This document shows, in pieces, positions 25,624-33,954 of a stretch of 33,954 nt of DNA (position 1 is its first letter; every line of letters starts with the position of its first letter). Under the pieces are notes generated by a model. The model saw nothing but the letters and a program-made list of their open reading frames with translations, was not told the origin of the DNA and did no database searches. Both the position numbers and the translations under genes were made by a program. The stretch lies in NCBI GenBank assembly GCA_017856605.1, contig JAFMES010000003.1, forward strand, positions 1 to 33,954, written 5' to 3'. Source of the stretch: Chitinophagaceae bacterium (GTDB lineage Bacteria > Bacteroidota > Bacteroidia > Chitinophagales > Chitinophagaceae).

Positions 25624-28248
25624 ATGACGTCGGCGGAGATCAGAAGCAGGTTTTTGAAGTTTTTTGAGAGCAAAGGACATACTATTGTCCCGTCCGCCCC
25701 CATTGTGCTCAAGAACGATCCTACGTTGCTGTTCACCAATGCGGGGATGAACCAGTTTAAGGACTATTTCCTGGGAAACAAACAAGCGCCCTATAGCCGA
25801 GCAGTAGATACTCAAAAATGCCTGAGGGTCAGTGGGAAACACAACGACCTGGAAGAAGTAGGCGTTGATACCTATCACCATACCATGTTTGAGATGCTGG
25901 GGAATTGGAGTTTTGGCGACTATTTCAAAAAAGAGGCCATTGAGTGGAGTTGGGAATTGTTGACTGAAGTGTATGGGTTGGATAAGAGTCGACTCTATGC
26001 TACTGTCTTTGAAGGAGATGAAAAAGAGAACCTTCCTGCATCAACGATTGCGTTATCGGTTTGGAAAGGTTTGCTTCCAGATGAGCATATTGTATTTGGA
26101 AATAAAAAAGACAATTTCTGGGAGATGGGGGATACGGGTCCCTGTGGACCTTGCAGCGAGATCCATGTGGATTGCCGCTCTGACGAAGAACGGGCTAAAA
26201 CTCCCGGACACCTTTTGGTCAACAAAGACCACCCTCAGGTCATCGAGATCTGGAATAATGTATTCATCCAATACAACCGCATGAAAGATGGGAGTCTCCA
26301 GCCACTTGCCTCAACACATGTGGATACAGGGATGGGACTAGAACGGTTGGTGCGCGTGCTGCAAGGAAAAACCTCTAATTACGATACGGATATTTTTTCT
26401 GGTACAATTCAAACCATCGAGAAGATCTCAGGAAAAAAATACGAGGGAAGCGATGCAAAAAAGGACGTTGCATTCCGCGTCTTGGCCGATCATATTCGTG
26501 CCATTGCTTTCACCATTGCAGATGGTCAACTGCCATCCAATACCGGGGCGGGCTATGTGATTCGTCGCATTCTGAGAAGGGCGGTGCGCTATTACTACTC
26601 CTACCTGGAGGTGAAGGAACCCTTGCTTTATCAATTGCTACCCGGTTTGGCTGAACAATTCAAGGAGGTATTTGGGGAATTGATGGCTCAGCTGAGTTTT
26701 GTAGAGAAAGTCGTAAGAGAAGAAGAAGAAACATTTTTGAAAACACTTGGAAAGGGACTCAAGAAAATGGATGATCTGGTTGCGCAGGCAAAACAATCGG
26801 GTGTTGTAGACGGTGCTGCTGCATTTGAGTTATACGATACCTATGGTTTTCCGATAGACCTGACGCGACTCATTGCACAGGAGCTAGCACTCACCGTTGA
26901 TGAAAAAGGTTTTGAAGCAGAGATGTCTGCCCAGAAAAACCGCAGTAAGGCGGCTACTGCTTCTGATGTTGGAGATTGGATGACCGTATCCAAGAGCGAT
27001 GCATCTTCAGTATTCATAGGCTACTCCAACTTATCAACCAGCACCGAGTTGTTGAGGTACCGTAAGGTTAACACAAAAGGACAATCATTTTACCAGCTCG
27101 TGCTTGCAGAAACTCCATTTTACGCGGAGAGCGGGGGACAAGTTGGCGATACGGGAACCATCTCAATGAATGGCTCCGTGCTTGAAGTGACAAATACCAA
27201 GAAAGAAAATGATCTGATTGTTCATACCGTTACAGCCCTCCCTGATCAAGTAACTGCATCTGTTGTTGCATCTGTAGATTCATCCCGTAGAAAAGAAATT
27301 ACTGCACATCATACACTGACCCACTTGATCCATGCGGCATTGCGAGCTGTACTTGGGTCGCATGTTGCTCAAAAAGGTTCCTTGGTGGATAACGAAGGGA
27401 TGCGATTTGATTTTTCGCATTTTGCTAAGATGACGGAAGTGGAGCTTTCTGCTGTTGAGAAAATGGTTAACCAGAAAATTCGAGAAAATATTCCCGTTGT
27501 AATCCGAACCATGCCAAAAGATGAGGCACTTCAACTTGGAGCGATGGCGTTATTTGGAGAAAAGTATGGTGAAACAGTTCGTGTTGTAACGATTGATCCC
27601 AATTATTCCGTGGAGCTTTGCGGGGGAACGCATGTTATGTCAACTGGAGAATTGGGATACTGCATGCTTACTTCTGAATCGGGAGTTGCTGCAGGTGTCC
27701 GTCGGATTGAAGCCATCTGTTCTGTTGCAGCAGAGCGTGAAATGATGCAACAGCGTGCTCTTCTTGAACAACTTAAAGAGATGTTCAAACAGCCCAAGGA
27801 TATTTTGAAGGCAATAGAAGGACAAGCTGAAGAACTTCATGTAGTAAAAAAACAGTTGGAAGCGGCAGAAGCTAAAATGCTGTTACAGTTGAGGAAGGAA
27901 CTAGCTGCAGGATTTAAGCATTACACGGGCTGCTCGTTTCTTGGGGTTTCTGTTGAGGTAGGATCTCCGGATGCCTTGAAAAAACTGTGTAACGACTTGC
28001 GCAATGAGGCCGACGATCGAATGATTGTGCTGACCGCAGTAATTGGAGGAAAGCCCTTTGTGGCCGTGGGACTATCCGATGCCTTGCAAAAGGTGAAAGG
28101 ATTGGATGCGGGACAAATTATAAAAACCACCATTGCACCTTTGATAAAAGGAGGAGGCGGTGGACAGAAAACCTTGGCGACAGCAGGGGGACAAGAAACG
28201 GGGGGACTTCCTTCAGTACTCACATCCGTACAATCCCTGCTGGGTTGA
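25624..28248 (+). CDS. alaS: Alanine--tRNA ligase
   Basis: RSRFLKFFESKGHTIVPSAPIVLKNDPTLLFTNAGMNQFK..., HHTLTHLIHAALR, CGGTHV. Confidence 0.98.
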   Translation: MTSAEIRSRFLKFFESKGHTIVPSAPIVLKNDPTLLFTNAGMNQFKDYFLGNKQAPYSRAVDTQKCLRVSGKHNDLEEVGVDTYHHTMFEMLGNWSFGDYFKKEAIEWSWELLTEVYGLDKSRLYATVFEGDEKENLPASTIALSVWKGLLPDEHIVFGNKKDNFWEMGDTGPCGPCSEIHVDCRSDEERAKTPGHLLVNKDHPQVIEIWNNVFIQYNRMKDGSLQPLASTHVDTGMGLERLVRVLQGKTSNYDTDIFSGTIQTIEKISGKKYEGSDAKKDVAFRVLADHIRAIAFTIADGQLPSNTGAGYVIRRILRRAVRYYYSYLEVKEPLLYQLLPGLAEQFKEVFGELMAQLSFVEKVVREEEETFLKTLGKGLKKMDDLVAQAKQSGVVDGAAAFELYDTYGFPIDLTRLIAQELALTVDEKGFEAEMSAQKNRSKAATASDVGDWMTVSKSDASSVFIGYSNLSTSTELLRYRKVNTKGQSFYQLVLAETPFYAESGGQVGDTGTISMNGSVLEVTNTKKENDLIVHTVTALPDQVTASVVASVDSSRRKEITAHHTLTHLIHAALRAVLGSHVAQKGSLVDNEGMRFDFSHFAKMTEVELSAVEKMVNQKIRENIPVVIRTMPKDEALQLGAMALFGEKYGETVRVVTIDPNYSVELCGGTHVMSTGELGYCMLTSESGVAAGVRRIEAICSVAAEREMMQQRALLEQLKEMFKQPKDILKAIEGQAEELHVVKKQLEAAEAKMLLQLRKELAAGFKHYTGCSFLGVSVEVGSPDALKKLCNDLRNEADDRMIVLTAVIGGKPFVAVGLSDALQKVKGLDAGQIIKTTIAPLIKGGGGGQKTLATAGGQETGGLPSVLTSVQSLLG

Positions 28249-28306
28249 TTGTACCTGTTCAATTCGGGTTCTCATAATTGAGTTAAATTGCATTCAAATT
28301 CAGTTC

Positions 28307-29761
28307 TTGGGATCTACACAAACTTCATTTGAGGCTGTCATCGGATTGGAGGTGCATGTACAATTGCTCACTCAGTCGAAATTATTTTCTAGTGATCCTG
28401 CCCATGTTACCGAACTTCCCAACGCGCATGTTAGTCCCATTGTACTAGCACACCCCGGAACCCTTCCCCGCATGAATAAGAAGGCCATTGAAGGGGCTGT
28501 GAAAATGGGACTGGTATGCGGTTCTACAATTACCCGAAATAATTATTTCGCGCGAAAGAATTATTTCTATCCAGATCTTCCTAAAGGGTATCAAATTTCT
28601 CAGCATACCCATCCCATTTGTGAGGGAGGGGCAGTCAACATCACCACCTCTTCTGGAAAGCGAGCAATACGATTGACCAGAATCCATTTAGAAGAAGATG
28701 CCGGAAAAAGTATGCATGATCAGCATCCTGCATTGACCTATCTGGATTATAATCGTGCAGGTGTTGCACTCATTGAGATCGTTAGTGAACCCGAAATGCA
28801 TTCTGCCGATGAAGCAGCTGCCTACCTCACTCAGATTCGTAAACTGGTTAAGTGGATTGGAATTTGTGATGGTAACATGGAAGAGGGTAGTATACGTTGC
28901 GATGCCAACGTATCCGTTCGTCGGTCCGGAACTACTGCACTTGGAACGCGTGTAGAGGTAAAAAATCTTAATTCCATTCGCCACCTCAAGCATGCTGTCC
29001 AATTGGAAATCGATCGCTTGATATCCATGGTTGAACGAGGTGAATCTGTTGTGCAGGAAACCAGAAGTTACGATGCGGATGCCGGCACAACATTTTCAAT
29101 TCGCACCAAAGAGGATGCTGATGATTATCGCTATTTTCCAGAACCAGACCTTCCCCCCTTTATTGTAGACGAAGTTTCACTTGAAGCAATCCAAAAAGAA
29201 TTGCCGGTACTACCGGATGAAAAGTTTGCGCACTATTGTGCCATTGAAGGGTTGACTGCCTATGATGCAGAACAGCTGACGGAAGAAATTTCACTATCCA
29301 CCTATTTTGATCTGATAGCAGGACAAACGGCCCACAAAAAGACAGCAGTAAACGTTTTATTGGGACCGGTAAAGTCCTATTTGAATGAAACGGGACTTCA
29401 ATGGAATGATCTTCCTGACAATCCTAAAGGCTGGTGCGCCTTGCTGGAGCTGATTGCAACCAATCAAGTCAGTTTCTCACAAGCCGTTCAAACATTATTG
29501 CCTGCAGTTTTAATTGATCCCACAATCGATGTTGTTGAATTGGCGGGACAAAAAGATATACTACAGAATACCAACATCGACGATCATTTGTCTTGGGTAG
29601 AGTCTGTGATAATGGATATGCCAGAGAAGGTGCTTGAATACAGAAAAGGCAAAAAAGGATTGATTGGTCTTTTTGTTGGTGAAGTAAAAAAACGATCAAA
29701 AGGGAAAGCCGATCCTAAAAAGACTACTGAATTATTGATGCAAACACTGGATAAAAATTAA
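28307..29761 (+). CDS. gatB: Asp-tRNA(Asn)/Glu-tRNA(Gln) amidotransferase subunit B
   Basis: FEAVIGLEVHVQLLTQSKLFSSD, RIHLEEDAGKSMHD, YLDYNRAGVALIEIVSEP, EVKNLNSIRHLKHAVQLEI; no in-frame ATG after 28160, TTG at 28307 is the most likely start. Confidence 0.93.
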   Translation: MGSTQTSFEAVIGLEVHVQLLTQSKLFSSDPAHVTELPNAHVSPIVLAHPGTLPRMNKKAIEGAVKMGLVCGSTITRNNYFARKNYFYPDLPKGYQISQHTHPICEGGAVNITTSSGKRAIRLTRIHLEEDAGKSMHDQHPALTYLDYNRAGVALIEIVSEPEMHSADEAAAYLTQIRKLVKWIGICDGNMEEGSIRCDANVSVRRSGTTALGTRVEVKNLNSIRHLKHAVQLEIDRLISMVERGESVVQETRSYDADAGTTFSIRTKEDADDYRYFPEPDLPPFIVDEVSLEAIQKELPVLPDEKFAHYCAIEGLTAYDAEQLTEEISLSTYFDLIAGQTAHKKTAVNVLLGPVKSYLNETGLQWNDLPDNPKGWCALLELIATNQVSFSQAVQTLLPAVLIDPTIDVVELAGQKDILQNTNIDDHLSWVESVIMDMPEKVLEYRKGKKGLIGLFVGEVKKRSKGKADPKKTTELLMQTLDKN

Positions 29762-29765
29762 ACAT

Positions 29766-30899
29766 ATGTCAAAATACCTATTGAGTTGTTTATTGCTGAT
29801 GCAAATGATTATTACCGGATGTGGATCCATAGGAGATGAATTGGTGGTGCGACTTCATACCAGTAATAATGAGCAGGATCAAGTTGTGACTATAGAATTA
29901 CTGGAGTTGGAGGGACAGCCCATTCGAGTCGATTCTATTTCTCTTGCATCGGGTACTGCTACTATCGAATTGAAGGCAGGCTCAATCGACCCTACTGCTT
30001 TATGCAGGATTAGCTTTTCAAAACAACCCTTGAGCATATTTCTTGTTCCCGATCAAGAAGAAATTGATGTGCATATTGATATGCGACAACCAGGAAATTA
30101 CTGGACAAACTCATCCGGAAGCAATTCATTCAAGAGTTTCAATGATGCGGTGAACGCGCAATTAAAAAATACAGAAGGATTGCGTGCGGCCATTTTGGCA
30201 AAAGGAGATGTTATGGACAGTAGTCGGGTTGCAATGGAAGATGCCTATCGCGCAAAAATTAATGATGTTTCAGAGTTCATGCTTCAGTATGCTGATACGG
30301 TAGGATCTCCTGCGCTAACGATGTATATTCTAGATATCGTTGTCAATCAAAATATTGCCTCACCTGATCGAATAACTGCATTACTCAATAACACAGCTAA
30401 GCGATACATGAACATATCGAGGGTCATGGAAATGGTAACAAAATACAGGGCTTCCTTAATGGCTTCTGATCCCAATGGTTTAGTCGGTAAAGAAGCCCCC
30501 AATTTTGAATTGCCCGATGTGAATGGGCAATTGGTCTCGCTTCAATCTTTCAGAGGCAAGTACGTGTTGGTTGATTTTTGGGCCAGTTGGTGTAAGCCGT
30601 GCCGACTGGAAAATCCAAATGTAGTTGCAGCCTTTACTACGTTTAAAAACAGAAATTTTACACTGCTCGGCGTTTCGCTTGATAAAGAAAAAGAATCTTG
30701 GATCAAAGCGATTGCAGATGACGGACTCAACTGGTCGCATGTCAGTGATCTTAAATTTTGGAATTCAAGTGTAGTCCCACTATACGGTATCGAGGGAATT
30801 CCATTCAATGTATTGATTGATCCTAACGGCATGATTATAGCACAAAATTTGAGGGGTTCAGATCTTTCTCAAAAACTCTCTGAGGTATTACCGCAATAA
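29766..30899 (+). CDS. TlpA-family thiol:disulfide oxidoreductase lipoprotein with DUF4369-like N-terminus
   Basis: Lipoprotein signal (MIITGCGS); LVDFWASWCKPCRLENPNVVAAF (CKPC active site). Confidence 0.92.
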   Translation: MSKYLLSCLLLMQMIITGCGSIGDELVVRLHTSNNEQDQVVTIELLELEGQPIRVDSISLASGTATIELKAGSIDPTALCRISFSKQPLSIFLVPDQEEIDVHIDMRQPGNYWTNSSGSNSFKSFNDAVNAQLKNTEGLRAAILAKGDVMDSSRVAMEDAYRAKINDVSEFMLQYADTVGSPALTMYILDIVVNQNIASPDRITALLNNTAKRYMNISRVMEMVTKYRASLMASDPNGLVGKEAPNFELPDVNGQLVSLQSFRGKYVLVDFWASWCKPCRLENPNVVAAFTTFKNRNFTLLGVSLDKEKESWIKAIADDGLNWSHVSDLKFWNSSVVPLYGIEGIPFNVLIDPNGMIIAQNLRGSDLSQKLSEVLPQ

Positions 30900-30900
30900 A

Positions 30901-30926
30901 AAAAGCGGATCATATGATCCGCTTTT
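30901..30926. terminator. Bidirectional intrinsic terminator between convergent genes
   Basis: Perfect 26-nt inverted repeat AAAAGCGGATCATATGATCCGCTTTT lying between two converging stop codons. Confidence 0.85.
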
Positions 30927-30946
30927 ACTTTTTCTGTTACTCGTAA

Positions 30947-31474
30947 TCAGAGTTGGGAAATTCTTAATCCGATGATTTTATAATTCTCGCTCACTTTGAT
31001 TCCGTTGTTTCCACCACTTAGTGAAACATTCAGATCAACAGGAGTTGCAGAAGAGGTACCTGAATTCAGCACTTCTACTTCAAATTCTCCAAAGCTGGAA
31101 TTAGCTGGAATTTTAACTGACTGGGCAAATTGCTTGTAATGCCTTCCAACTACAGCAGTTGTTCCTGTAGAGAAAACGGTTACAAAGACTTCTGCATCAG
31201 TGGTTAACTGCTGTCCAACCAAATTGATACGGAATTTCTTTATCCCAGGTGCGGTTCTTGTAAGGAGTGGATCTGCTGTAGCAGCTGGTCTTCCATATCC
31301 AGGAACCCTTGTCAAAATTGGATAGGTAAGTCCCGCTCCGTTGGCATTCCATGATGCCGCGTCAAACTCAACTACAGGAGCCGTAAATACGGGGAGTTCA
31401 TTTTTAACGCAACTTCCAAAAAAGGTTACAGTTGCGATTGCTATAAATAGATTGATAATTTTTTTCATGGTCAT
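30947..31474 (-). CDS. Small SusCD-associated lipoprotein (DUF4843-like)
   Basis: Lipoprotein signal (FFGSCVKNE), VGRHYKQF and Calx-beta-like DUF4843 pattern, immediately downstream of susD. Confidence 0.6.
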   Translation of the reverse strand: MTMKKIINLFIAIATVTFFGSCVKNELPVFTAPVVEFDAASWNANGAGLTYPILTRVPGYGRPAATADPLLTRTAPGIKKFRINLVGQQLTTDAEVFVTVFSTGTTAVVGRHYKQFAQSVKIPANSSFGEFEVEVLNSGTSSATPVDLNVSLSGGNNGIKVSENYKIIGLRISQL

Positions 31475-31480
31475 TCAATT

Positions 31481-33010
31481 TTAATATCCGGTATTTTGAA
31501 CAATCTTTTTATTGCCATCGACTTCCCTTGTTGGAAGTGGTGCAAGTATTCTGATGTCGGTAAACGCTACACCCAGGTAATGGGGAGCCTTAATTAAGTC
31601 TCTTCCCAAGCGCTTCAGGTCAAAGAAACGATGTCCTTCAAATGCAAGCTCGAGGCGACGTTGATTCAGAACTTCCTCATACAATGCAGAGCCGGAGAGG
31701 TTGAATGTGGTTAAACCACGGTTTGTTGCGATTGTATTCAAATCTGCTAAAGCCGCTGTTGCATTGAAAACTGGTGAACCAGGAGTAGACAATGCTTCTG
31801 CACGGTTCAGGTATACTTCTGCAATTCGAATAACTGGTAAGTTGTCCAAATTGATGAAACCATTCTTTCCAATGTACTTGGTACACTCGATTTTGGAAGT
31901 ACCGCGACCAGCAGTACCGGGCTCATACAATTGGTTACGAACGTCGGCAGAGCGAGAAGCAATGGCTGCGCTTAAACCAAAGTTGGTTGTCGTATTACCG
32001 CCAGGAATGGTGATACCCAGTTGTGTCAATAGGGAGAGGGTGGGTACCAAATCACCAAATCCACCCGTTACTGCTGTATTTCCAGGGGCGGTCAGTGTAG
32101 TAAATGAAGTTTGCAGTGACTCGTTCACGCCATTGTTCTCAGCGTTAGTTGCTAGCGCAAACTGAAACAAGGTCTCATTATGCGTAGCAGCTCTCCATTG
32201 GGCAACATAGGTTCCAGCGCTGGAAAGTCTGCTTCCTGCAAGGGTGATGCACGCATCAGCCCACTGCTTAGCCTTGGCATAATCTTTCATGTACAGATAT
32301 ACTCTTGAAAGCAATGCTTGAGCTGCTGCCTTATTGGCAAAATTAACACCAGATCCGGGGAACGTGAGTGCCGCTTCAGCAGCTAAAAGATCAGTAACAA
32401 TCTGATTGTAAACTGCGGCAGTGGTAGCTCTTTCTGGAAGCAGTGCAATAGCAGCCTCGGAAGAACTAACACCCTTCAAAATTATTGGAACGCCTCCTTT
32501 GTCTTGCGCAGCAACTGTGGCTCCAGGCATGTAGGAGTAAACTTTGACTAGATCAAAGTAGTAAAGTGCCCTTAAGAATTGCATTTGCGCAATCCATGAT
32601 GTTTTATCGGCAGCGGTAATACCAGCGGCAGTTGCAGTTGGAACTGCTTCTAAAATTAGGTTGGCCTGATTGATGCCGTTGTAACAAGCTGACCACAGTG
32701 CATCACCGAAATGTGCACGGTAAACGTTGTTTGCTTCTGAAAGCAAACGGCCGGATTTATTACTTGCAAATCCGTTATCAGCCAATGCTTCTGGAAGTGC
32801 AATCAGATCACGTCCGTACATCCTCACGCTCTTAAAGCGGGAATAAACAGAAACCACGGCCGCATTGATACCATCTTTGGTATTCAACGCAGTGGTGGCA
32901 TCAATCGATTGTCTTGGACTGATCTCCAAGCCGTCGCGACAAGCACTGAAGCTGGTCAGGACCAATGCGATCAAACTTATTTTCAAAAATGTATTTTTCA
33001 TCTTGATCAA
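31481..33010 (-). CDS. RagB/SusD family nutrient-uptake outer-membrane lipoprotein
   Basis: Lipoprotein signal (SFSACRDGLEISPRQS), FLRALYYFDLVKVYSYMP, RIAEVYLNRAEAL, LNQRRLELAFEGHRFFDLKRLG. Confidence 0.96.
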   Translation of the reverse strand: MIKMKNTFLKISLIALVLTSFSACRDGLEISPRQSIDATTALNTKDGINAAVVSVYSRFKSVRMYGRDLIALPEALADNGFASNKSGRLLSEANNVYRAHFGDALWSACYNGINQANLILEAVPTATAAGITAADKTSWIAQMQFLRALYYFDLVKVYSYMPGATVAAQDKGGVPIILKGVSSSEAAIALLPERATTAAVYNQIVTDLLAAEAALTFPGSGVNFANKAAAQALLSRVYLYMKDYAKAKQWADACITLAGSRLSSAGTYVAQWRAATHNETLFQFALATNAENNGVNESLQTSFTTLTAPGNTAVTGGFGDLVPTLSLLTQLGITIPGGNTTTNFGLSAAIASRSADVRNQLYEPGTAGRGTSKIECTKYIGKNGFINLDNLPVIRIAEVYLNRAEALSTPGSPVFNATAALADLNTIATNRGLTTFNLSGSALYEEVLNQRRLELAFEGHRFFDLKRLGRDLIKAPHYLGVAFTDIRILAPLPTREVDGNKKIVQNTGY

Positions 33011-33021
33011 GTTTTTATGGA

Positions 33022-33954
33022 TTAAAAGCCAATTTGAATACCTGCAGTAATATTTCTGCTCTGTGGAATGATACCGGTTGATGTACCTACGAATTCAATA
33101 TCGTAGCTGAACCAATCGGATGAAGTCCAGAGGTTTGTTCCTTGCAAGTAGAAGCGTGCGCTTCCGATCTTAAGGCGTCTGATCAGATCGCTGTTCAGAT
33201 CATAGGAGAGGGTCACGTTCTTCAGACGGATATAATCTGCCATGAACAAGGGACGGCTTCCTGAAAGTGCACTGGAACCTTTGGTCTCTGCACCATTGGC
33301 ATTCATTCGAGGATACCAGGTGATCTGACCAGGCGTGGTCCATCTGTTATAATATACATCTACAAAGCTGTTCAAACGAGCGATGTTCTCGATCATGAAG
33401 TTAACCTGACCGTCGGATGCCATCCTTCCATATTCATATTGGAAGAATACATCGAGGGTGAATCCTTTCCAAGTAAAGTTGTTTGTCCAACCACCCCAGA
33501 AATCAGGCTGTGAGTCGCCTACGTACACACGGTCTCTGTTTTGAGGCTGATAGGTTACGTTACCCAGTGTATCGTACCACATAGGTCGACCAGTAGCTGC
33601 ATTCACACCAGCATACTGCTGAGTGAAGATCGATCCGAGTGAGCGTCCAACACGGGTGCTTGGATCACCGGGTAATTCGATCAGATCAGCATACAACTTC
33701 TTAACGCGGTTATGGTTGAATGTGAAGATGAATGTGCTGGTCCAGTTGAATCCGCCTGGAGAAAGTGAACGAATTGGTTGAACTCCCAATGTCAACTCAA
33801 TACCGCGGTTCTGGATTGAACCTACGTTACGGGTGATGCTGGAGAAACCAGTTGTTAACTGAACGGGCTGTGACAGCAAGAGATCAGCGGTGATCTTGTT
33901 ATATGCTTCCAAAGAACCAAATACCTTGTTATTGAACAACGAGAAATCAAGACC
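33022..33954 (-). CDS. SusC/RagA family TonB-linked outer-membrane protein, C-terminal part (truncated by right window edge)
   Basis: GLDFSLFNNKVFGSLEAYNKITADLLLSQPVQ...DFWGGWTNNFTWKGFTLDVFFQYEYG...ADYIRLKNVTLSYDL...NITAGIQIGF. Confidence 0.95.
   Translation of the reverse strand, partial: GLDFSLFNNKVFGSLEAYNKITADLLLSQPVQLTTGFSSITRNVGSIQNRGIELTLGVQPIRSLSPGGFNWTSTFIFTFNHNRVKKLYADLIELPGDPSTRVGRSLGSIFTQQYAGVNAATGRPMWYDTLGNVTYQPQNRDRVYVGDSQPDFWGGWTNNFTWKGFTLDVFFQYEYGRMASDGQVNFMIENIARLNSFVDVYYNRWTTPGQITWYPRMNANGAETKGSSALSGSRPLFMADYIRLKNVTLSYDLNSDLIRRLKIGSARFYLQGTNLWTSSDWFSYDIEFVGTSTGIIPQSRNITAGIQIGF

Noticed and set aside
25558-25881. 107-aa minus-strand ORF over the alaS start
   Set aside because: Overlaps alaS N-terminal coding region with AlaS motifs on the other strand
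28249-28306. CAATT...AATTG short inverted repeat between alaS and gatB as a terminator
   Set aside because: Stem is only about 5 AT-rich bp and no T-run follows
31701-32165. 154-aa plus-strand ORF antisense to susD
   Set aside because: Antisense shadow ORF with no family features
1-33954. CRISPR arrays, tRNA/rRNA genes, transposons, phage or defence islands
   Set aside because: No regularly spaced repeats, transposase/integrase ORFs, or tRNA-like cloverleafs noticed; intergenic spaces are nearly all under 100 bp

Overview
This window is an ordinary, gene-dense chromosomal segment from a member of the Bacteroidota. The evidence is gldB, a SusC/SusD pair, a short CarB, DUF5686 and TAnnTTTG-type promoter boxes. 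About 28 protein genes are supported: mfd (3' end), DUF1080, apaG, fatty acid desaturase, gldB, nadE, rsgA, gamma-carbonic anhydrase-like, class III aminotransferase, DUF5686, carB, a DUF1254/DUF1214 pair, M23 peptidase, bcp, birA, rsfS, ftsH, LUD protein, lpxH, a secreted unknown, mscS-like, merR-like, a second M23 peptidase, alaS, gatB, TlpA-like, and a DUF4843-like/SusD/SusC cluster cut by the right edge. I saw no tRNA, rRNA, CRISPR array, transposase, phage or defence system. The points worth a second look are mostly regulatory or architectural: (1) a possible carB promoter placing a terminator-like hairpin at the extreme 5' end of the mRNA, combined with a CarB lacking the C-terminal MGS allosteric domain; (2) several TAnnTTTG-like boxes 3-5 nt from start codons, suggesting leaderless or near-leaderless mRNAs; (3) an unlisted 57-aa signal-peptide-like small ORF upstream of carB; (4) six of seven convergent gene pairs abutting or overlapping at their stops; (5) a proteobacterial-style DUF1214/DUF1254 pair; (6) apparently non-ATG starts for gatB and rsfS. 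I found no strong evidence for a previously undescribed multi-gene system.
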